Positions 1 through 11,884 of a stretch of DNA of 64,000 nt are shown piece by piece. This stretch comes from Terana coerulea (taxonomy: Eukaryota; Basidiomycota; Agaricomycetes; Polyporales; Phanerochaetaceae). Position 1 is the first letter of the stretch; every line of letters starts with the position of its first letter. The stretch covers positions 213,304 to 277,303 of the forward strand of contig JAKOGH010000198.1 in assembly GCA_024811115.1 (NCBI GenBank), given 5' to 3'. The notes under the pieces are model-generated. The model was not told where the DNA came from. It made no database searches and saw only the letters and a list, made by a program, of their open reading frames with translations. The translations under genes were made by a program, and so were the position numbers.

Positions 1-1677
1 ACAGCAGGCCGAATTGCGAGTACTCAAAGCTTTGCGGTACTTCCAGTGCTCGTAAACTGGTTTAGTGTCGAGGTACCGCTCCAGCTCTATGGTTCATGTC
101 GAATAACACAGCTGGACCGCTACCATGACACAAAAAACGGTGCAACAAAGAGATGCCACGACTTCACCTTGCCAGAAGCAAAGTTAAAGCGCGATTTAGT
201 GTAGTCGATAAGTCGATGGGGGGGAAATATAGGGTAATTTTATGCAGACTTGGGCGTGGCTGTCCACGATTCGTCAAACATGGGTGATGAGCAGTGTTAG
301 GTCACACTTACCCGCTGTAAACGGGTCATCAACGCGTGCTCACGTCTGGCGTGGCTGTTCGGTGCAAGTTTGGTGTGAAGAGTGTCAACTTAAGAGAACC
401 CATGCGCCACCATGCGCCAGGCTATGTGAGCAGGCCTAGGTAGGTCCATGGGCTCCTCGTCGCCGTATGAGACGGAAGTTCCGCACATCTCCTCCGGTAA
501 CCAGGTCACGGTGCGTCCATCAACTTCTCGCAATGCAGATGTCGGACAATGCGGATGAGCGACTGTCGAGGACGATGGGGTTTGTTGGGCCGGGATTTGG
601 AGAGATGTATGCATCGGCCGCAAGTTGGATCTTGTAAGCAGCTTCGGCCGCTGACAGCACGCCATCCTCCAAGCCGCTTTCGTTTGTCTGGCTTTATCTT
701 CGTAGGAGATCCGGCACAAATGAGAGGTCTTCAGTGGCCAAGAGGAATTGAGCGCAACGCCAGCAACATGCGTATTGCGCGATGCAATTCAGTGCAATGC
801 AACACGGGCCGACTTGAGCCACAGGCCTGAAGTACAATGTCTTAGCGAAGTCAAAGCGAAGCGAGCGCTACGCTCGGAGTCCATATATCACTTACCCACT
901 CACCCAGCGCAGGAGTGCATCACGGTGCCCCATCTCACATGAGGCAGTAACGGTGGTCACACGACCCAAACCGCTGAGGGCTCGTTGAGATGATTGCCAC
1001 ATACACGCTGTTACACAGGATATGTGCGTCAGGCCAACTGCATTTCCGTACAATACTTAGACTTACCGCCACGTTGATGTCATTTCTACTTATATTGTAC
1101 GCCATCTGCGGCCGTGTGCGGGTCGCTTGGACGCTGTTTCAGCGCTGTCGATCAGCACTGCCTGTAGATGGGCGGCGAGCGATTTCCTCCATTGGGTTCT
1201 TCCTCTCCGTAATTTACATGGGACCTCATGACAAGGTCCTTCTACAAAAGGTTCATTGACATGTTCTTAGCTTGTATTAAGAACGTGAATGCGAGTACTG
1301 ACCCATTCCCTTGTCCATTTTGACGTGAGTGGTAAGGAGAGCCCCTGGTCGCCAGGTCACAGCTTGACGACGGCAAAATCAGGGTCTGGGCATGACGGAC
1401 GGGAACAACACGCCCTGATCGGGATCTGGCCTGGTCAACAAAGTAAGCGGCAATCAATATGAGCCCGGGCTCAGACACTTCAGAGAGCGCCCACCATTTA
1501 AGCCTCTTGTGCCCGTGTAGTTTTGCCCCGGGTGCTTGCATTCCTTTGATCACCCCCATCCTTGACACCACTTCGCTTTTGCGTACCATACCCCTTTGTT
1601 CAACGTGCAGGTCGTGTTGACCCCCGAGAAATCCCCCATACACTCACGAAGCGTCTCACCGATACCATAACGCCACG
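1..1677. other. No supported gene
   Basis: I see no open frame with conserved-looking protein, no splice-linked exon chain and no RNA gene here. The last 100 bases or so before the bestrophin-like gene presumably hold its promoter and 5' leader. No clear TATA box was identified. Confidence 0.5.
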
Positions 1678-3846
1678 ATGGTCGCCGCCAACCCGCTATT
1701 TGCCCGCGGGTCGTTTGCCAAGAAGTTCAACGCAACCGTCATTAACGACATATGGCCCGAAGTCCTGTTCTTCACTCTGATTGCTGCGAGTACGTCCGCA
1801 GAGTCTGTCCGCGTGACGTAGCCTGACCGCTCTTGTCCTCTGTAGTGGTTACCCTCGTCTCGGAGCTGACCCCTCATTCGCTTGCGATTTCGAATCAAAT
1901 GTTGACGGTTCTCGGTACGGTGCTCGGTTTGGTTATATCGTTTAGGACGTCGACTGCCTACGAACGGTGAGCAACCGCTCGACCTTACAAACGAATGTTC
2001 ATGGTGCTTACGCAGTCTTCGCATTTCAGGTTCTCTGAGGGTCGCAAGCTCTGGACTAACATCGCGATTGCTTCTCGCACGCTAGCGCAAATCGTACGTA
2101 TTCCATGCTTTCATATGCCATGAAGTAGCGTTTAATGTCGATCGTTTCCAGATTTGGATTCACACGCCATTCGAGCGCGTAGCGAACAAGGAGACTGGGG
2201 AGAAGAGGCCGATGTTGCAGGTCGTTATTGAGAAGAAGAGTATGATCAACCTCGTATGTAGCCATTTTGTTGGCGGCGTTAACATGCTCATCCTGTGTTC
2301 CTCAGGTTCAAGCGTATTCAGTTTCGGTGAAGGTAAGATGGTTGCTCACCTTAACAAAGCATCGTGTTAATTGCTTTGCAGCACTTGCTTCGAGGCGAAG
2401 GCGGCGTGTACTATGCCGACCTGTATCCTCTCATCTCCTTCCTTCCCCGGTTCAGCACTCACACTGACCGTGCGGAGGAGGAGGACATGCTCCCGCTCTG
2501 GAAAGCGTCGGACATGGATCACAACGCGCACAAGAACATCCGCAGTGACACTCTCCTATCGAACACCTCCACTGTTCACCGGACACAGTCCTCTCCTCTC
2601 CCTGGCGGGTCGGAAGAGCTTGACGAGAAGGAGGGCGCGGACCGCAATTCGTGGTTCAACTCGATGGGCAAGAAGAAGAAGAGGATGTTCGACCCCGAGA
2701 TGGCGCTTCCTGTCTTGCCTAGTGAACGACCATTGCTGCCCGCACGGAACCCTCCGGAATCGAGCTTCTACGACTACTTCGGCTTCCTGCGTATCTTCAA
2801 GCCGCTCGTCCGTCCGTTCTCTAAGCGATTTGCGCACAAGACCCCGGAGCCTGTCTCGGCGCGCAGCCGCACGTTCACTGGCAAAAGATCAAGCCCCAGG
2901 CGGCCGACTCGAACGTCCCCGTGGAGATTGCGCTATTCTTGAGCACCTACTTCGCCTCGTTGATGCGCCAGGGCCTCCTCACGCCGGCGTCGGCGAATGC
3001 GATGAACGCTGCGATTACCTCCCTTCAAGACACGGTTGTCAACCTCGAACGTATCAAGAACACACCGCTGCCCTTCGCGTATCAGGCTCACCTACGCATC
3101 TCCTTGTGGTATGTTCTAACATTTGTTTTGTTTGAATGATGCTGAGCCATCACCTCTGTATAGGCTGTACCTTTTCTTCCTTCCGGTACTTGCATTAACT
3201 GCATATGAAGATGGTGTGATTACTAACCACTGTTTCACAGTTCCAAATCTACAGCGCCTTCAAGTGGCTTACACTCCCGTAAGTAGACGTCTCGGCGCTG
3301 TGATTTACTCCCGTTGATTGATTCGTCTCTAGAGCAACTGCCTTCGCCTCCTTCCTGCTCGTCGGTTTCCTTGAGATTGGTCAGGAGATGTAAGGACTCC
3401 GCGCTGGATGACACGATTAGGCACTGACGCACGTTGATGTTATCAGTGAGAACCCGTTCAATTATGATCTGAACGATCTCGGTGAGCATGTCGTTTGTTT
3501 TGGCTTTGTGCCTGTCGCTGACTTCATATCCCTAGACTTGGACCACTTCTGCCTGGCTATTCAGAGGGAACTTCATGAGGTCACTGCTGTAAGTGGATGC
3601 ATAGTTTATTTCCGCCTCGGACGCCCAGACTCACGGATTTCTTCATAGCACACGACTCCCGATCCGGAATCCTTCATCTTCTCGCAGTGGAACCAGCCCT
3701 TCGCGCCCGCAGACCGTCGCAACGCGCAAGAGATGATGGATGATGTCAGCCACAGATACCACGGCGTCGAGACAGGCATGCACAGCATCCGCAAGACCCT
3801 GCTGCAGAGCTGGGCGAACGTCGACGAGATGACAAGACAAATATAG
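1678..3846 (+). CDS. Bestrophin-family (UPF0187) membrane channel protein
   Basis: Twelve exons: 1678-1789, 1846-1966, 2030-2093, 2152-2253, 2306-2332, 2382-3108, 3164-3185, 3241-3278, 3333-3389, 3447-3481, 3536-3588, 3649-3846. All introns read GT...AG. The product starts MVAANPLFARGSF and carries the family blocks INDIWPEVLFF, SFRTSTAYERFSEGRKLW, NTPLPFAYQAHLR and IENPFNYDLNDLDLDHFC. Family members are multi-pass membrane proteins, bestrophin-like anion channels in animals and plants. Their role in fungi is not well defined. The long exon 6 has a charged, low-complexity insert (about 2480-2880) typical of fungal members. Within it the frame shifts: the part ending near 2850 and the part starting near 2870 (HWQKIKPQ) differ by one missing base, or by an unrecognised intron. 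The family assignment is firm. Integrity at 2800-2885 is uncertain. Confidence 0.88.
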
Positions 3847-4855
3847 GACTGAGGCCTTCGGCAGTCTGCTCACCGTGCTGCCCTGTGCACGTGAGCCCAA
3901 AACGGATGGCTGTGCTTGGCGGGGGATACCTGCAAGCAAAGCCCAGCGGCATCCGCGGCGCCCTCGGATGTGACTGGTTCACATTCGAAGGTGCGCGGAT
4001 GCAAATTGTGGCATCAGTTTCTTGACTTTCAGTCTTGCCTGAGGCTTCAAGGTTAATTCAGGCACTGTCGCATACTTTCACGCATTGGACTCTGTACATA
4101 CGACATCAGCACGACTTCATCACGTATTTATTTTTCTCGCATTTGTTAATTTGTTATTACGGGGTGTGGGTGGTAAAGGATGATTATTCTCACTATATGT
4201 TCGTCCTCGCCCTGACGGACATTATCTGCGGCGCCGCTTTGAACAGGTCGGAAGGTACGCAGCTGCTTGCTGACATGCGGGCAGTTGCACGAGGCAGTCT
4301 AGACTGGGGTAATTAAGCGTGATTCAATCAGGGAATCCTCCGCCGGCTGGCGCTGGAGCGTGCAAATTGAGCACCCGCAGGGAACGTGGCGAGGAGAGGA
4401 ACTTTCCTCGGACGCGTCACGCATCAGCAACGCGGTATATAGTTCCGGGTTCGTCGACTTCCGCGCCGATGCCTCCAGAGGCGATCCTCGACCGCCTTTC
4501 GATAACGTGCGCCAGGTGTCACTCGCCCTGCGCCTCGATCCCCGCGATATTCAGCGTGCAGTGCGCAGATCACAGCTTGCGTCCGTGATTGCAGCGTTGG
4601 CCTGAGCAGTGAGTCCCAGCGCTGGCCCGCGATTGTCCCAGGATGAATCGGGACATCCAGTTGCTAACACGAGGCATGGTCGTTTTCCAGGACATTTGGT
4701 TGTTTGTCGCCAGCTGCGAGCCAAGACGCTGTGGAAGACCTAGAGTGGTCTTGTATCGAGCTCCCCCTTGCGAGACCGCAGCACACAAGCGGCAGAGAAC
4801 TGCTATTGGTCAAGAGTAGCGCACTCTTGACGACCCCTTCCCTATCTTGCGACAC
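3847..4855. other. Intergenic, no supported gene
   Basis: The stretch between the bestrophin-like gene and the coiled-coil gene holds only short open frames, the longest about 90 codons, with no recognisable protein. It should contain the terminator of the first gene and the promoter of the second. Confidence 0.5.
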
Positions 4856-7800
4856 ATGTCTGCCCCTCCCATCCGTACAACATCGTCCTCAGGAAGCCGA
4901 TCGGTGCAAGATGGGTACCTTGAAATCGATGGCCAGTTCATGAAGGCGTTGCGGGCTCGAATCACGCAAGAAATGGCGGGGTTGGTGGACTCGTCCAAGG
5001 AGGAGATTCAGGGGCGGCAGGCGGCGGCGAAGACTCAAGAGGAAAGCGAGCGAATTGCTCAGGACTGGGAGGACCAGATGAAGACGTTTCGCAAGATAGC
5101 AGACGAGCGATTCAACGCTGAGCTTGTCAAGGAGCGACGGCGCAGAATGGGGAGGAACGGGCCGCCTTTGACGCAGAGCCTCATCAGTCCGGAGGACCAA
5201 CGAGCCCTCCTGAGTCAGATTCAGAAGGATAGCTCGAGTCCTGTTGAGGAGCGTTCCCTTCGGTCGAGACAAGCGGAGGATTACTCACCTACCGTTCGCC
5301 ATCGACCCGAGGACATGGCAAGCTATGCCTATGATGATGCTCAGTGGTTCCCTCAGTACACGGCATACGACGTGCCCTTCGCCGCAAGTGCAGCTTCCCC
5401 CAGTTTACCCGCGTCAATACCTGGTCGTGCAGAATATGTGGATAGCTTCACCGAGGAGGAAGTGGCGCATTCCTTTGGGAGCCAGGCCGCTCTAAACCAT
5501 AGGAAGAGCTCAGGATCACTGTCAAGCGTTCGATCGCACGAGGTGTGGAAGCCAGGAGGCTCTCCCAAGGATATCCCCGATACCGCAGCATCGAGGACCT
5601 TTGGCTTTGCAAGTTCGTCCCCCACGTCCATCCCTCCTAGACGTGATAGCGGAAGTGGTGGGGTCAAGTCGGGCATCGCCTCTTCCCTGGCCCGTTCGTC
5701 ATCTCCGCCAGCCCCGCCGTCCTCCCGTCGGCGCGACAGCAATGCCAGCAATGCATCCTCAGGCCTTTCTTCCTCTATTCCCCGTCCTCCAATGACTCGA
5801 AGAGACAGCGACCCTCGCAGCAAACGCGGGCCCTACCCCTACGCCGCCAATTCTCCTTTACCTCCGGCCTCCCCATTCGTTCCTTCCCCCTCACCAGGGA
5901 GCGTGTCTGGCCCTTCTCAACCAGGCCCCTCGCCCGTGAAGCGAGACCGCAATGGTTCGCAGCAGCTGCTGTCAGGGCTCACAGCAAGCGCTCCCCGACG
6001 TCGCTCTCCGATGCCTCCGATTTTATCCCCACCGCCTCCGCCTGCTGCGCCACCTATCAGCCATCTGGACTATCGCCAGAGCATCAACCCTGGCGACGAA
6101 GAGCTGCTGGACCAGCAGCACAACGGCGACGAGAAATTCGCTGCGACGTGGTCTCGTGCCAAGGGCAAGAACGTCGTGCGCGAAGACGTGTACACTGGCA
6201 GGACGAACGGCGTTCGCCGTCGAAGTTCTGCCAGCGACTTCAGCACTCGCCGCTTCGATATGCCTTCCACCCAATCCCCCGTCCCGTTCACTTCCCCCCA
6301 CGTCGTCTGATTATCCGCAGACTCCTGATTCCTACCGCCATCACGCGTCCAGTTACACCACCAGTGCGATGCGTCGGTTCAATGCCGATGAGGGGATTGG
6401 TATTCCCATAGGCCCTCCAGAAGAGGTTATCGACGACCTGAATGGCTCGCCAGATTGGCCGAGGAACTCGCCGGTAGTCAGTATCGGGCGTGCGGCCAGG
6501 CGGAAGCCGTCCTTCGACATCGACGAGAGGTCTCGGGCGCCGTCTACGAGTCCTGTTACGAGCCGTATGAATTACTACGACACGCACGGGCGCCGCACCT
6601 CAATAGGGTCCTACCGCTCTGGGCGGTCCTCGCGCTCTCACTCGACGCGGCCTGACTTTCTCAATCGACCTGCTGGAGAGGACTGGGCGGCGATGCCGAC
6701 GTATGAGGAGGCGTCGCATGCTGGGTCCGACCAGTCTGACCTCGACGAAGGATGCGACTGGGAGCCTGACATGTTCGATGATGCCCTGAAGCAGCGGGAA
6801 GAAGACGCGGAGCGCAGGGAGGAAGAGCTGAAGAAGAAGGAGGAAGACATCCTTCGCAAAGAGGAAGATGCGCGTAAGAAGGAGGAGGCCCTACGCAAGC
6901 AGGAGGATGAAGCTCGTCGTAAAGAGGAGATCGTTCGTCAGAAGGAAATCGATGCCCGCCGCAAGGAAGATTTCGTGCGTCGGAAAGAAGCAGAACTCAG
7001 TCGTAAGGAGTTGGAGGCCAGGCGGAAGGAGGAAGAGGCTTCCCGCAAGGAGGAGGAAATGAGAAGAATGGCAGAGGATCTAAGGAAGAAGGAGGAAGAG
7101 TCTAAGAAGGTTGAGGAAGATGCGAGGAAGAAGGAAGTAGATGCGAGACGGATGGAGGACGACGCTAGGAAGATGGAGGATGACGCACGGCGGATGGAGG
7201 AGGAGGCCGAGCGGATACAAGATGAATTGAGGCGGATGGAAGAAGAGGCACGGTGGAGACAGGCTGATTTGAAGCGGAGGGAGGAGGATGCTAAGCGATT
7301 GGGAGACGAGGCCACGAGGAAAGGAGGAGGAAGCGCGGCGCCGGGAAGAAGATGCGAGGAGGAAAGAGGAGGACGCGAGACGGAAGGAAGAGGACGCACG
7401 GAGGAAGGAGGAGGATGCAAGACGTAGGGAAGAAGATGCGAGGGAAAGGGCGGAAGAGGCGAAGCAGAGGGCGGAGGAAGCGAGGTTACGGGCGGAGGAG
7501 GCGAGAGTCTGGGAGGATGTCCTGAGGGTGAAGGAGGCCGAGGTCAAGCAGAGGGAGGAGGAGCTTCGCAAGAGGGAGGAGGAGCTCGAACGCCGGGAAG
7601 CTGAAAGCAGGCGACAGGATGAAGAACGACGGAATAGCGAATTTCTTGCCGAGTATGCACGTGGCGAACGCAGGCGCATCGAGGAAGTTGTGGCTGAGCA
7701 AGAACGGATCGCGACACAGCTCAAGCTCCAACAGCAGGCTCGCAAGGAGGCCGAAGAGGCAAGACGGGAGGCAGAGGCCGCTCGGCGAGAGACTCAAGAA

Positions 7801-9015
7801 CTGGCGGAGCGACTACAGCGAGAAGAGCAACGCAAGGCCGAACAGCTTGCGGAGCAGGAAGAGGTACTGCGGGCGAGTATCCTAGTCCAACAGGAACAGC
7901 AGCGGGAACTCGACGCCTTGGCGAAAGCACGCAGGGCCAATGAAGCTCTCGCCAACGAGGAAAGGCGTAAAGCGGTCCTCGAGGAGAAACGTAGAGCTGC
8001 AGCCGTCGCCGAACAGGAAGAGCTTCGTCGCCAGCAGGAGGTTCGCCAGCAGGAGGCTCGACAGCAGGAGGAGGCGCGTCGCCAGCAAGAAGAATCACGT
8101 CGTCGGCAGGTGGAGGAGGCCCGTCGCCAAGAAGAGGCTCGTCGCTTCGCCGAGTTCACTCACCAACAAGAAGAGCTCCGCAAGCAGGAGGAGGAGATGC
8201 TTCGGAGGCTTGAGGAGCGCAAGCGACATGACAGCACCGGGAGCAACCCAGACGGATACCGCACTGGCACGCCCTATTCCTCTGCTTCGCAGTCTTCTAA
8301 CCCATATGCGAACTCCAACCGCTTTAGCTCGGCCAGTACGGCGTCGACGAGCAGCACGTCTTCCAGCTGGAGCAACGCCTCTTCGGGATCCGCTTGGTCC
8401 AACCGGTCCGGCACGACGGCCAGTTCCCAGACGTCTACCGCCAGTGCAAAGACACCCACAGGTGCATGGCGGACCGCTACCGCAACTCCTGCGCCAACTC
8501 CAGATCCCACCGGCACAAGGCGGTCGACAGAGGAGGACCGCGCGAAGGCGTGGAAGGAGCGACAAGAGGAGCAGGCGCGGCGGCAGGCGGAGGCGTTCCA
8601 GCGGGAACAGGAGAGAATCGAGCGGGAGCGGCAGGCCCGCGCCGGCAAGGTCCTGAACAAGGAGGACATCGTACGTCTCTTTGACGAGCACGAGCGGATG
8701 TGGGCGCGGATCCCGAGCATGGACATCCTGGGCTGGGGCACCTTTGCGTGGCCGATGTTGAAGAAGCCCAATAGTCCCGAGGACCTGACCACCACCGCGA
8801 TCAGCGCGTACGTCCTGAACCCGAACAACCCGTCTGACAAGTCCGAGAAGGATCGCATTAAGGACCATATCAGGCGGTGGCACCCCGACAGGTTCGAGAC
8901 GAAGCTGCTGCCCAAGGTCAGGAGCGAGGAGCGCGAGAAGGTCAAGGAGGGCGCCGGTCAGGTTGTGCGCAGCTTGAACGAGCTCTTGACGAGGTCCTCG
9001 TCGTCGTTGTTTTGA
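4856..9015 (+). CDS. Coiled-coil protein with C-terminal J-like domain
   Basis: The start is the ATG at 4856 (MSAPPIRTTSSSGS). The N-terminal third is helical then Ser/Pro-rich (about 4856-6780). A very long Arg/Glu/Lys coiled coil follows at 6780-8230, made of degenerate REEDARRKEE heptad-like units. A Ser/Thr/Ala-rich linker covers 8230-8520. The C-terminal block (about 8640-9012) contains WHPDRFE, the HPD motif of J-domains, after the helix RIKDHIRRW. Such J-like C termini contact Hsp70 in other proteins, but the function here is unknown. The frame changes twice: near 6294-6299 (a run of six C), where a 40-base GT...AG intron at 6281-6320 would also restore frame, and near 7320-7322 in the coiled coil. 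Both act as one extra base. The downstream open frame is long and uninterrupted, so one gene is favoured. Confidence 0.72.
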
Positions 9016-10336
9016 CGAGCCAAGGTGCGCTGGCTTCGTGGATATCCTTCTTGAACCGTACTGACATGTCTTTTAGCGTTGTTCAATCATGCATCTCCGA
9101 TACCCTTCACTCATTTTGTATACATACCAAGCAACCTCATCTCCGCTATATTATATGGGACCTGTACAATCTTCTTGGTTGTTGTACCGCATTCACCAGG
9201 GGCAAGACATCATACAATCATTGTTGTAGAATATGCGACTGTACTCACTCATTTCCGAATCAATTGAATCACTCTGCTTGTAAACTCTTGGGGGTCTCAG
9301 TGCTTGGGCGACGAAGATTATGGACGCATACAGTCACTTATATTGAGGATGGGGTATACGTCGAAGAGGATCGCGCAAGAGGTGTGCACAACCTGGTTTA
9401 TATTCGACGCTGGGCAAGGGCATGTACGAGTCAGCGCGAAGCACCACGGAACTGAACGGTACTTGTGATTTCGGATGAGATAGACTTCGGAAAACCGTGT
9501 GTACCTCGGAGGCAGATTGGACAGACAAGGCAAGTCCGCCGAAGCGTATCTGAATGATACCCGGTAGGACGTAAGACTGTGTCAGGGATGCATATATGCA
9601 CCTTGGGTGAGCTTCTGAGGCCTGAGGGACGGAGAGAGCTCAGGACGGGCGCACCTGTTTAGTAACTTTAGTTGATGCTCGGGTTTCTTTCGGAGTTCAT
9701 TCGGTGCAGCGACGTAATTGAGCTCATGAAACTGGTATTTTGGAGCTGGAGAACATTCAGGTTCAGGGTGAGTCCTACTGCAAATTGTGCACTGATCTAT
9801 AGGGTACCCTATTCCCGACGCCGACACGAGCGTGGCAAGGGCGCGCATAAAGAAGGAGAGCACTACTTACACTGAGATGTATATCAGTTTGTGTGCAGTA
9901 CCAGATAGAGGTGAGTTATACAGTCGCCTGCGATTATCTGCCTGCCGAAGAAATGAATGGTGAGGGGAAGAATTGAGTGGCGAAAAGCAACAGGCGCCGC
10001 CAACGACGGGAATATTAATTGTGTCAAGCCTTCTTCAAGTCGAGTGCGTACTCGCTTGGTTAGAATAACCTTCAATAGCTCTGCAAGTTTTCGTGCCCCC
10101 AACTTTCGGACGTGTACCAGTCAGTTGGGGAAGGCCCTAGAGGTGTCATCGTGGTCTGGAGCATGCAGTCCGAAGACCGTACCTGACGTGAAACTTGTCT
10201 TCAGAGGATGAAAGATACAGCGTACAATGTGAAATGACGCAGCTGTGAGTTAATAGAAAACAACATAGTACAATACAAGGAGTGTGTAGCCAACAATACC
10301 TGCAATGAAAGATAAATCCAGAATCAAATAGCATCC
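9016..10336. other. Convergent intergenic region
   Basis: This stretch lies between two genes that end toward each other. Short open frames on both strands show no conserved motif or consistent exon chain. I do not call a gene. Confidence 0.45.
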
Positions 10337-11608
10337 TCAATCCACCTTCTTAACCTCCGGCCCCTCCGACGGTTTCCGTCGCTCAAGGACCTGGACCCAT
10401 TTCTTGGGGAACCACCCTTCACGACCTTCGCGTGTGCGCCCTTTCCACCATTCATCGCCCTGGAGCTGCACAGAGCAGTCAGATTGGCAAGTCACTGAGA
10501 AACTCCCATGCGCTTACCTCCATCCGTGGGTCGACCTCCTGACCGGTTGCAGGATCAATTTTGCCCATGATCGCCACAATCTCGTTTTCCTTCAGCGCAA
10601 GTTCGGCGGGAGACGACGCCTCAAATGCATACAGAGCGCGGGCGAAGGTGAGCTGCGACGGGTCCAGCGGCGGCAGTCCCTGAGGGCCGGCCATAAGCTG
10701 CGCCTGCTGCTGCTGCTGCTGGCGTTCCGTCAAGATACGGACGAGCTTGTGCATAGCGTATGGGACACCAAATATCGCGAGCAGGAAGATAATGAGAGGC
10801 TTCTTGCTCGGTTTAGGACCAGGAGGTGCTCGGTTGGGTCCTTGCACTGGCCGGCCGTTGATAAAGTCCTTGAACTCTCCTCCCATGCCTGCTGCTCCCC
10901 GCCCAGACAGCGTGTCCTTCATCCACCTAACAAGCCCGAACAAGCCGAGCACGCTCCCGAGTGCGTTTCTCAGCTGCCCAAATTGGTCGATGACACTGAC
11001 CATCGCGAAGAACGACGAGTGCGTTGCCATGAATGTGGACTCGAGCATCTGCGCGACGCCTGAGAACGTCTGCACAATCGAATGTAAGAGTGTGAAGGTG
11101 TGTTGGGTTGTGGTCTCGAGGGTTTGTGAGAGGCTCGGGTTGTTGGGATCGAACGGTCCTGGGGTTGCCCATACATTCCCATGCCGCCGCCGTACATACC
11201 ACCACCCATGCCGTATCCGCCATATCCGCCACCACCGTACCCACCGCCGTACCCACCCATACCTCCATACATACTGTTCATCCCCCCGTACGGTGATGTG
11301 TATGACGAGCCAAAGCGGTTGTAACCCGTATTGCCATAGCCGTAGGGTGAGTTGTATGAGTTAGCCAGAGTGGTTGTTGGCGCGGCAGTAGAGGGTACAG
11401 ATGGTATGGTGGTGCTTGTGCTAGCCAAAGCTGCAGGTCGTGCGGGGACAGATGGGGCGGATGTAGAAGTAGACGAAGGTAGTGTGGATGATGAATTTGT
11501 CGTCAGTGTTGATGTGGGGAGAGCAGCTGTGGACGGCGTTGAAATGGGTGCTGGTGGTGCGACCGCCGTTGCACCAGCTCGCTCCCAAGGTTTTGGTGGT
11601 GAAGGCAT
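10337..11608 (-). CDS. PEX13: Peroxisomal membrane import protein PEX13 (peroxin-13)
   Basis: The gene reads from ATG 11608 (MPSPPKPWERAG) to stop 10337, with an intron at 10466-10517. The N terminus is Ser/Thr/Pro-rich and then Gly/Tyr-rich. The middle carries the PEX13 core, including DPNNPSLSQTLE, QTFSGVAQMLESTFMATHSS and FGQLRNALGSVLGLFGLVRW. Next comes a hydrophobic segment (PLIIFLLAIFGVPYAMHKL) and a C-terminal SH3 domain (ARALYAFEASS ... GDEWWKGRTREGREGWFPKKW). PEX13 forms the docking complex for PEX5 and PEX7 at the peroxisomal membrane. The frame changes around 11148-11161 by one missing base. A 41-base segment, about 11151-11191, starts GTATGT and ends CCCCAG on the minus strand and would also restore the frame. 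The product call is firm. Confidence 0.93.
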
Positions 11609-11884
11609 GGCAGAAAGGGACATGGACACGAAAGAGCGGTGCTGGAGCGGAGGAGAGTCTGTGGGCGCCAATCTCCGCTCTTCAAGATTACCGGGGGTCC
11701 GACACTTGCCTTTTCAGGAAGTACAGGCGGCTTTGCACGTGGGCTCCGACGCCCCAAAGGACCAGCAGGCGCGCACGACTGCGTCTTACAGTCGACCGTC
11801 AACCTTGCTGCCCCCACGCATTCGTCTCACCCAGCTTGGGACATATATACTTCTCGCATATCTACACCTCTTTCTTGCATGGAC
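11609..11884. promoter_or_regulatory. Divergent promoter between PEX13 and Zn2Cys6 regulator
   Basis: Only 276 bases separate the two start codons, so both promoters must overlap here. A TATATA at about 11843-11848 lies roughly 40 bases before the regulator's ATG and may be its TATA element. No matching element was identified for PEX13. Confidence 0.45.

Noticed and set aside
4360..4605. Open frame of 81 codons before the J-domain gene
   Set aside because: It has no conserved motif, no supporting splice sites and overlaps another open frame of similar length.
6938..8159. Ser/Leu-rich minus-strand frames opposite the coiled coil
   Set aside because: They are antisense shadows of the repetitive Glu/Arg codons of the plus-strand gene.
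9582..10102. Possible multi-exon gene on the minus strand between two convergent genes
   Set aside because: Short frames exist but no consistent exon chain or recognisable protein could be built.
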